8,840 nt of DNA, taken from an uncultured Bacteroides sp. (lineage in GTDB: Bacteria; Bacteroidota; Bacteroidia; Bacteroidales; Bacteroidaceae). A program made the translations under genes and the position numbers. Location of the stretch: positions 1 to 8,840 of the forward strand of contig USSR01000260.1 in assembly GCA_900557355.1 (NCBI GenBank). Direction: 5' to 3'. This document shows, piece after piece, positions 1 to 6,097 of the stretch (the first letter of the stretch is position 1; each line of letters begins with the position of its first letter). The notes under the pieces were generated by a model. That model ran no database searches and had not been told where the DNA came from. It was given only the letters and a program-made list of their open reading frames with translations.

Positions 1-1
1 G

Positions 2-886
2 ACACGTGGTCCGCAGATGAAAACTCAGGAGCTGACAATTGATCGGCACATGGGGTATGCGTTCGATTTTAAGGTGAGAGAATTGAAGAACGAACCTACA
101 TTGCAATATATTAGAGACAGTTGGCTGATGGCAATGGCTGAGATGGATAGCGAACAGCGTGCCACATGGGAAGCTATTTATGACAAGAAAAATGAAGAAT
201 TCTTGAAAAATCCTCCGGTTGGAAAGGATTTGCTTCGGTGGAAATATCAACGGTATGTAAAAGAGTATTGTCGGACTATCCGTTCGGTAGATGAACAAGT
301 GGGCCGTTTGCTTGATTATTTGGAAGAAAAAGGAGTTCTGGATAATACAGTGATAGTTTATACCTCTGATCAAGGTTTTCTGTTGGGAGAGCATGGACTG
401 TATGACAAGCGCTTTATGTATGAGGAGTCTTTCCGTACACCTCTGATTATTTCGTGCCCTTCTTTAGTCAAGAAACATTCGGTATGCAAAGAGCTGGTGC
501 AGAATATTGATTTGGCACCGACTTTCCTGAGCCTTGCAGGAGTGGAGGTGCCGAAAGAGATGTCTGGGCGCTCTTTATTACCGTTGTTTAAAAATGGAAA
601 GGCGGAAAATTGGCGAAATGAGTTATACTATCATTTTTACGATTATCCGGCAGTGGGTAGTGTACGCAAACATGATGGCATTCGCACTAAACGCTACAAA
701 TTGATTCATTGGTATGGAGAGGGTAGTGGGAATGATGAAGCTATTGACTTTTGGGAATTGTATGATTTGAAAAAAGATGTGATGGAGGTCAATAATGTAT
801 ATGATAACCCGAAGTATGTAAAAGTACGGGAAGCACTGACTGTTCAATTGGAAAAACTGCGTAAAGACGTGGGAGTGACAGAATAG
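2..886 (+). CDS. S1-type sulfatase, C-terminal part (5' end outside the window)
   Basis: This is the C-terminal part of a formylglycine-dependent sulfatase, which hydrolyses sulfate esters on sugars and in Bacteroides usually acts in the periplasm. The frame is open to the left edge (codons from base 2 read TRGPQ before the Met at 17), so the Met at 17 is probably internal. The N-terminal half with the C/S-x-P-S-R formylglycine site is missing from view. Counting from Met17, TSDQGFLLGEHGLYDK (residues 116-131) is the second metal/active-site block: Asp118-Gln119 as metal ligands, with His126 and Lys131 contacting sulfate. FRTPLII (139-145) and NIDLAPTFLSLAG follow, and the C-terminal subdomain has YYHFYDYP, GIRTKRYKLIHWY and ELYDLKKD. 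This C-terminal pattern resembles N-acetylglucosamine-6-sulfatases (subfamily S1_11-like), from memory only. The MFS gene begins 19 bp later, which suggests cotranscription. Sulfatase is near certain; the substrate is an inference. Confidence 0.93.
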   Translation, partial: TRGPQMKTQELTIDRHMGYAFDFKVRELKNEPTLQYIRDSWLMAMAEMDSEQRATWEAIYDKKNEEFLKNPPVGKDLLRWKYQRYVKEYCRTIRSVDEQVGRLLDYLEEKGVLDNTVIVYTSDQGFLLGEHGLYDKRFMYEESFRTPLIISCPSLVKKHSVCKELVQNIDLAPTFLSLAGVEVPKEMSGRSLLPLFKNGKAENWRNELYYHFYDYPAVGSVRKHDGIRTKRYKLIHWYGEGSGNDEAIDFWELYDLKKDVMEVNNVYDNPKYVKVREALTVQLEKLRKDVGVTE

Positions 887-905
887 ACATTTTATATAAA
901 AATCC

Positions 906-2070
906 ATGAAAATGAAAAAACAAAACTCTATAATGACAGCCTTTCCGGTACTTTTCGGTTTCTTTGTGATGGGCTTCTGTGATATTGTCGGTATTTCATC
1001 AGACTATGTTCAGCGTAGTTTTAACTGGTCACCTATGATGACCGGGTTTGTACCTTCAATGGCGTTTGTTTGGTTCTTGTTTTTAGGAATTCCGATAGGT
1101 AATCGGATGAATAAATGGGGACGTAAGAATACCGTACTTGTTAGTATGGTGATTACAATTGTAGGTATGATTCTGCCATTATTGGCGTATGATGGTGTAA
1201 CTTGCATGGTGGCTTATGCCTTGTTGGGTATAGGAAATGCTATTTTACAAGTTTCTTTAAATCCGTTGCTTAATAATGTTATAACTAACAAAGCTTTCCT
1301 GACAAGTAGTTTGACAGTTGGGCAGGTAATAAAAGCGGCTTCTTCTTTGGTCGGCCCGGAGATTGTATTGCTGGCTGTCCATTATTGGGGGGGGGATAAA
1401 TGGTATTATTGCTTCCCCATTCTTGGCTTCATCACTTTATTGTCGACAGTTTGGCTGATTGCAACCCCTATTGAACGGGAAAGAAATGTTGTGTCGAACA
1501 GTGATCTTTCCATGAGGAATACGTTTGCTTTGCTGAAAGACCGGACTATTCTATTACTGTTTTTAGGAATTTTCTTTATTGTAGGCGTGGATGTGGCGAC
1601 AAACTTTATTAGTTCGAAACTTATGTCTATCCGTTTTGGATGGTCTGATGAGCAAGTAAAATTTGCTCCTCAAGTCTATTTCCTCAGTCGTACGATTGGC
1701 GCTTTGTTAGGGGCGTTCTTATTGACCCGTATTGCAGAAATGAGGTACTTTCGTATAAATATTGTAGCTTGTGTTGTTTCGCTGCTAGTTTTAATAGGAG
1801 TGGAAAAGGATGTGGTGAATATAGTTTGTATTGGTGCAGTAGGCTTTTTTGCTTCATCAGTTTTCTCTATTATTTATTCAATGGCTTTGCAGGCGCGTCC
1901 GGAGAAGGCAAATCAGATTTCCGGTCTGATGATTACAGCGGTTGCCGGTAGTTATCGGTTTTGCCATCGGTACTGTAGGTATTATCGGTGGTGTTGTGGT
2001 GACGTTGGCCTGCGTATTATATCTAATGTATTGCGCTTTTGGTATAAAAGTAACTTCTTGTGTAAAGTGA
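906..2070 (+). pseudogene. MFS sugar permease (FucP/FHS-like), frameshifted near its C-terminus
   Basis: This is an inner-membrane major facilitator permease of the fucose/glucose:H+ symporter type, expected to import a monosaccharide. Hydrophobic helices start at about residues 11, 47, 76, 101, 138 and 168 (N-terminal half), followed by a charged central loop (188-212) and a second set from 214. The helix 2-3 loop has the MFS-like GNRMNKWGRKN motif (65-75), and helix 4 has GIGNAILQVSLNPL (108-121). After Gly348 (1947-1949) the frame no longer encodes a permease: it continues with a Cys/Tyr/Arg-rich tail to a stop at 2177 and reads through the terminator hairpin. Shifting frame at 1951 restores a hydrophobic 39-residue ending (VIGFAIGTVGIIGG...) that stops at 2068-2070, just before the terminator. 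The restored length is about 388 residues. One extra base or two (or five) missing bases would explain the break. ATG at 912 is an alternative start. Real mutation or sequencing error cannot be told apart here. Confidence 0.85.
1387..1395 (+). repeat. G9 homopolymer inside the MFS gene
   Basis: Nine consecutive Gs lie in the codons for the Trp-Gly-Gly-Asp stretch (residues 161-164), in the periplasmic-side region between helices 5 and 6. The frame is correct on both sides at this length. A gain or loss of one G would truncate the permease about 40% of the way in. G runs of this length are classic slipped-strand sites. Confidence 0.95.
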
Positions 2071-2113
2071 TTTGTTTTTTGATACTATTAATACATCATC
2101 ATTTTTATTTTTT

Positions 2114-2144
2114 AAGCGTCTTCGAAAACGAAGACGCTTTTTTT
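2114..2144 (+). terminator. Rho-independent terminator of the sulfatase-MFS unit
   Basis: A perfect 11-bp stem (AAGCGTCTTCG at 2114-2124 pairing with CGAAGACGCTT at 2129-2139) has an AAAA loop and runs into seven Ts (2138-2144). It begins 43 bp after the stop at 2070 that belongs to the restored MFS frame. It lies inside the longer frameshifted frame, which supports 2070 as the original end of the gene. Confidence 0.93.
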
Positions 2145-2201
2145 GTGTTGTATGGTTTCTTTGGTATGATGATTTAATGAAAATATAATTTATACCTTAT
2201 A

Positions 2202-2221
2202 ATTAATGTATGAACATTAAT
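2202..2221. promoter_or_regulatory. Dyad element A (possible operator)
   Basis: The inverted repeat ATTAATGT (2202-2209) and ACATTAAT (2214-2221) is separated by ATGA. Its central 12 bases (2206-2217) are the exact reverse complement of bases 2497-2508 in dyad B. Both fit ATGT-N4-ACAT, the shape of a site for a dimeric DNA-binding protein. There is no T tract after it, so it is not a terminator. No regulator gene is visible in the window, and the function is inferred. Confidence 0.45.
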
Positions 2222-2456
2222 GTGTATTATGTAATCATTTCGATAAATACGGGCTTTGCTGGGACATTATTCTTTGAAATGTTTGTTTTTTAATATTGTA
2301 GTTAAAGATGTTTTTAAACGTAATTAGTTAATTATTAATTATTTGAGTTTTGATATGTATTCTTTTATAAATAATTTAGTGATAAATTAATTTAAGTTTA
2401 GTTTGACTTTTAATTTATTACATCTCATTTTTTTATAAAAAAAACTTTGTTTTACT

Positions 2457-2486
2457 TTTGCTTTTTGAATTTATTATATATATTTG
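2457..2486 (+). promoter_or_regulatory. Bacteroides-type promoter for the GH38-SusC unit
   Basis: TTTG at 2457-2460 matches the Bacteroides -33 element. TATATTTG at 2479-2486 matches the -7 element TAnnTTTG, with an 18-bp spacer, slightly shorter than the usual ~19-21. Transcription would start at roughly 2492-2495, leaving a leader of about 87 bases before the ATG at 2581. A second -7-like sequence, TACTTTTG at 2453-2460, overlaps the proposed -33 box but has no clear -33 partner. Confidence 0.5.
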
Positions 2487-2493
2487 CTGCATC

Positions 2494-2511
2494 TATATGT
2501 TCATACATATA
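2494..2511. promoter_or_regulatory. Dyad element B at the predicted transcription start (possible operator)
   Basis: The inverted repeat TATATGT (2494-2500) and ACATATA (2505-2511) is separated by TCAT. It lies immediately downstream of the predicted -7 box, where a bound repressor would block initiation. It shares the 12-base core ATGTTCATACAT (2497-2508) with dyad A in the opposite orientation, 291 bp centre to centre. Confidence 0.45.
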
Positions 2512-2580
2512 ATGAGGTTTGTTTTTGTTGAGACTACTTTATATGTTTAGCAGTTTTATTAAAAACTAATATTTTGTGGA

Positions 2581-5500
2581 ATGAAAAAAATCATTACCGT
2601 TATTTTGTTATTAATGATGTTCATTACCGGATATGCACAACGTATTGTTGTGTATAAACAGTTGGATGAGAGCTTAATTAAAGTATCTGCCAGCAGCGAA
2701 TTGAATAAAGGAACTGTTTGTTCCGTAGTTAATGGAGATGGAATGCAGGGGTGCTATCATGTGGCTAATAACCTGGGACATGGCATGTGGTTGTCTGAAG
2801 TTTCTAAAAAGCCAGTTCGTTACAATAAGTCTACTCATGAAGGAGTTGTCTGGTTTTTGTGTGATTTTGGTAAAAGTAGAAAATGTCCTGAAGTAGATTT
2901 GATTCAGATATGGAACTATAATCAGAATGAGCATACTCGGCGTGGACTCAATAAGGTATATATAGAGTACTCAGAGGATGGGAATAAATGGCAATTACTA
3001 AAGAATGGTGATTTGGAATATTATTTAATTCCTGAATCGGTAGGACGTAATCCTGGATCCGTGGATTTTTCTTTGGATACTAAAGGTATAAGAGCACGTT
3101 ATATATGCTTTACGGCTGCGTTGGATGGAGAAGGTAATCATTATGACCGTAAGAATCCGGTTGTGATGCAGGAAGCTGCTGATATGCACCAGAATGTGGA
3201 TTACTATGGTCTGAGCGAAATTCGTTTTTATAAAAAAACAGTGGTTTCAGTACAATCATTGGGAAAGCTTGATGATATTTCTTTTGTGGCTGGGCAAGGT
3301 TATCTAAAGAGTGCTGAAGGTCCTAAACGAGAATTCTTATTACGTTTTAATACTCCATTGTATGCTGGGGCTACCTTAACGTGTCAATTAGGTGATAAAA
3401 TATGGAATGCTGAAATAGAGGCTTCAAAGACTGGGGTGGATGAGTACAAAGGATATTTCCCTGCTGGATATATGGAAGAGACCTCTTCTTTGGAGATAAA
3501 GGTGAATAGCCGTCAAGGTTGTGTGAAACGTAAATATGAAGTGCCGGGAGCAAGAAAGTGGACTGTTTGCTTTTTTCCGCATTCTCATTTGGATATCGGA
3601 TATACACATCGCCAGGATGATGTGATGAAACTTCAATGGCGTAATTTGGAACGCGCACTCGATTTAGCTGAGCGTACTAAAGAATATCCGGAAGGTTCAC
3701 GTTACTGTTGGAATACGGAGGCTACATGGGCAGTTGCTGCATATTTGAAAAAATATGCAGCAACTGAAAAGGCTGAACGTTTGAAGCAGGCCATTCGCGA
3801 TGGTATTATTAATGTTGATATGTCTTTGGGAAGTATTTTGACTGGGATTAGCCGACAAGAAGAATTGATGCATATTTTTGATGATGCACATTGGATTAGT
3901 GATGAAGTGGGAGTGGAGCTGAATACTGCAATGATGAGTGATGTGCCTGGGCAAGCTTGGGGATTGGTCACTGCAATGGCTAAGAATGGAGTGAAATATT
4001 ATTCACCCGGACCGAATTATGTACCTTTTTATGGGAGGATAGGAAATGATCGTGCTGCTGCTTTACATGTCAGATGGGGTGATAGACCTTTTTATTGGCA
4101 ATCTCAATCAGGTACTGATAAAGTACTTGTATGGCAGGCAGGGCGCGGTTACTCATGGTTTCATGGCTGGTTGGCTAACCGTATCGGAGTTTGTGGACTT
4201 GAGCCAATCTGGGACTATTTAACAGAATTAGAAACTGAGGAGTTTCCATATCAAACTTGTTATTTACGTTATACAGTTCATGGTGATAACGGCCCTCCCG
4301 ATCAATCAATGTCTGATGTAATCCGTGAGTGGAATGAACGTTATGAGTCTCCTCAATTCCGTATATCAACTGCCCGTGAGTTCTTTATGAAATTCGAAGA
4401 ACAATATGGCGCTGAATTACCCGTCTTTGCTGGTGACATGACTCCCACTTGGGAAGACGGAGCGGCTTCTACTGCTTGTGAGACAGCAATGAATCGTACT
4501 ACTGCTGCACGCTTGGCACAGACTGAAACTATTTGGAGCATGCTTCATAAAACAGACGCTTTCCCAGATAAAGCTTTTAAAGAAGCATGGAAAAATGTGA
4601 TACTGTTTTCTGAGCACACTTGGGGGGCTTCTGCTAGTGGAACTGACCCACATTCTAAATTTACAAAAGATTTGTGGGAAGGGAAAAAAGCTTATGCTGA
4701 TAATGCAAGTAATCAGTCTCAAATATTATATAAACAGGCTTTAAGCCCATTGCATGTCGACAAAGGTGGGGATTTTGTACATGTGCTGAATACAAATCTT
4801 TGGAATCGTACGGATGTAGTGTTTTTGGATTCAATGGTCAATTTGAATGAAAAAGAATTGATAACCAGGACTGGTGAAAAAGTAGAGACACAGCGTCTGT
4901 ATGATGGCCGTTGGGCTTTTGTAGCTGAAAATATACCAGCACTTTCTTCTGAGGTATATCAAATCGTCTCGAAGAAAAAGAGTTCAAGACGTTTCGTTTC
5001 CATGATTGCAGAGAATAAAATATTAAATAATGGAATTGTACGCGTTGAAATTGATGAGGTGAAAGGTACAATTAGTTCTTTCAAAAGAGTTGGTGACTCT
5101 TATGAATATGCTTCGAATAGCGGTTTATATGATTATTTATATACTGGAAGATATGCTTCTGACCCACAGGGAATCGAACAGATATTAAATATAAGAGTGT
5201 TGGATGATGGAGCGGTTGCTGCTACACTGCGTATAGAGTCTAAAGCTCCAGGATGTAATACTTTATGGCGTGATGTGACAGTTTACAAAGGGATAGATAG
5301 GGTAGATATTTGTAATACGTTGGATAAGCAGGATATTTTAGATTTTGAAAATGTGCGTTTTGTTTTTCCGTTCAATATTCAGCAACCTGAAATTACAATG
5401 GATCTTGCCATGAGTGAAATTCATCCTGAGCGTGAGCAACTGGAGGGAGTAAACAAACATTATTATTCATTGCAAAACGGATTGGCTGTGGGAGATTTGG

Positions 5501-6066
5501 AGCATGCAGTCTGCCTGACCACCGTTGATGCGCCTTTTGTTGAACTGGGTTCGCCCTCAGGGCTTGATTATCGCCTGAATCCCCGTCATGGATATGGCTG
5601 GTGGCAGTCTGCCAAGATATCGCCGATTGTCTATTCATGGGTAATGACGAATACATGGAGGACTAATTATAAAGCATCACAAGGAGGCACAGCGAAGTTT
5701 CGCTATTCTTTGCAGCCTTGTAATCCGCTTGACCTGAAATTGAAACAGCGAGGAGCTGAACGCGAGATGGAATTGGTGGCTGTAGCCAGTCGTTCTTCTC
5801 AGAATATAGAGCAGTTGTTTCGGTTGAAAGGACGCCATCGTATTGCATTATCCAGTATCAAACCTGCTGACGATGGAAAGGGGTATATTGTCTGCCTGCA
5901 CAATATGGGTAAGCAGAGTGTTTGTTCATCATTTGTTTGGGGTAGTATAAGGCCGCGTGAAGTAAGTGTATGTGATTATCGTCAGAAGGCCTTAAGATCT
6001 TTTAATGACGAGATGTTTTGGATGAAGCCTTATGAATATATCATGTTGAAAGTAATAATAGAATAA
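2581..6066 (+). CDS. Secreted GH38-like glycosidase with N-terminal discoidin-like domain
   Basis: This 1161-residue exported protein starts with a signal peptide (residues 1 to about 20, basic MKK then a hydrophobic run ending GYAQ) and has no lipobox cysteine. Residues ~30-218 look like an F5/8-type (discoidin) carbohydrate-binding fold, for example VYIEYSEDGNKWQLL (126-140). Residues ~328-700 match the GH38 alpha-mannosidase core: PHSHLDIGYTHR (333-344) gives zinc ligands His336 and Asp338, MMSDVPGQAW (451-460) gives Asp454 as the expected nucleophile/zinc ligand, and LFSEHTWGA (675-683) gives His679. The acid/base is less clear; HGDNGPPD (567-574) is a candidate region. Residues ~725-1160 are beta-rich, like GH38 C-terminal domains. 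The family comparison and residue roles are from knowledge of GH38, without an alignment. Mannosidase activity is not proven, as divergent GH38-like clades may act on other sugars. The gene heads a likely operon with the SusC gene 31 bp downstream. Confidence 0.88.
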   Translation: MKKIITVILLLMMFITGYAQRIVVYKQLDESLIKVSASSELNKGTVCSVVNGDGMQGCYHVANNLGHGMWLSEVSKKPVRYNKSTHEGVVWFLCDFGKSRKCPEVDLIQIWNYNQNEHTRRGLNKVYIEYSEDGNKWQLLKNGDLEYYLIPESVGRNPGSVDFSLDTKGIRARYICFTAALDGEGNHYDRKNPVVMQEAADMHQNVDYYGLSEIRFYKKTVVSVQSLGKLDDISFVAGQGYLKSAEGPKREFLLRFNTPLYAGATLTCQLGDKIWNAEIEASKTGVDEYKGYFPAGYMEETSSLEIKVNSRQGCVKRKYEVPGARKWTVCFFPHSHLDIGYTHRQDDVMKLQWRNLERALDLAERTKEYPEGSRYCWNTEATWAVAAYLKKYAATEKAERLKQAIRDGIINVDMSLGSILTGISRQEELMHIFDDAHWISDEVGVELNTAMMSDVPGQAWGLVTAMAKNGVKYYSPGPNYVPFYGRIGNDRAAALHVRWGDRPFYWQSQSGTDKVLVWQAGRGYSWFHGWLANRIGVCGLEPIWDYLTELETEEFPYQTCYLRYTVHGDNGPPDQSMSDVIREWNERYESPQFRISTAREFFMKFEEQYGAELPVFAGDMTPTWEDGAASTACETAMNRTTAARLAQTETIWSMLHKTDAFPDKAFKEAWKNVILFSEHTWGASASGTDPHSKFTKDLWEGKKAYADNASNQSQILYKQALSPLHVDKGGDFVHVLNTNLWNRTDVVFLDSMVNLNEKELITRTGEKVETQRLYDGRWAFVAENIPALSSEVYQIVSKKKSSRRFVSMIAENKILNNGIVRVEIDEVKGTISSFKRVGDSYEYASNSGLYDYLYTGRYASDPQGIEQILNIRVLDDGAVAATLRIESKAPGCNTLWRDVTVYKGIDRVDICNTLDKQDILDFENVRFVFPFNIQQPEITMDLAMSEIHPEREQLEGVNKHYYSLQNGLAVGDLEHAVCLTTVDAPFVELGSPSGLDYRLNPRHGYGWWQSAKISPIVYSWVMTNTWRTNYKASQGGTAKFRYSLQPCNPLDLKLKQRGAEREMELVAVASRSSQNIEQLFRLKGRHRIALSSIKPADDGKGYIVCLHNMGKQSVCSSFVWGSIRPREVSVCDYRQKALRSFNDEMFWMKPYEYIMLKVIIE
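3731..3766. repeat. Perfect 16-bp inverted repeat inside the GH38-like gene
   Basis: Arms CAGTTGCTGCATATTT (3731-3746) and AAATATGCAGCAACTG (3751-3766) are perfect reverse complements separated by GAAA. In mRNA this would form a long hairpin with a GAAA tetraloop. It encodes residues 384-396 (AVAAYLKKYAATE) just after the conserved WNTEATW segment. No T tract follows, so it is not an intrinsic terminator. Confidence 0.9.
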
Positions 6067-6097
6067 TCATCAAATTGCAATTTTAAATTTAATAAGT

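Larger units (their letters stand above)
2145..2580. other. AT-rich non-coding intergenic region with regulatory elements
   Basis: No convincing gene lies here on either strand: the ATGs present open only very short frames, the longest noted being 17 codons at 2498-2551. The stretch is much richer in A and T than the flanking genes. It holds two dyads (2202-2221 and 2494-2511) and a Bacteroides-like promoter (2457-2486), and presumably controls the GH38-SusC unit. Confidence 0.8.

Noticed and set aside
1769..1951. 60-codon + strand frame within the MFS gene
   Set aside because: It is out of frame with clear permease sequence and has no domain-like features; a shadow frame.
2255..2298. Alternative promoter-like TTTG and TAATATTG sequences early in the intergenic region
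   Set aside because: Spacing and match to TAnnTTTG are poor compared with 2457-2486, and TTTG motifs are frequent by chance in this AT-rich stretch.
2498..2551. 17-codon frame in the leader before the GH38-like gene (starts MFIHIMRF)
   Set aside because: It is short and AT-rich, overlaps dyad B, and has no ribosome-binding or conservation evidence; not called as a gene.
4623..4628. G6 run in the GH38-like gene as a second slippage site
   Set aside because: Six bases is short for efficient slippage, and the run is explained by Trp-Gly codons in the conserved HTWGA motif.
6072..6083. 12-base palindrome AAATTGCAATTT between the GH38-like and SusC genes
   Set aside because: It is too short and AT-rich to act as a terminator, has no clean T tract, and there is no second copy; it fits ordinary intergenic sequence.
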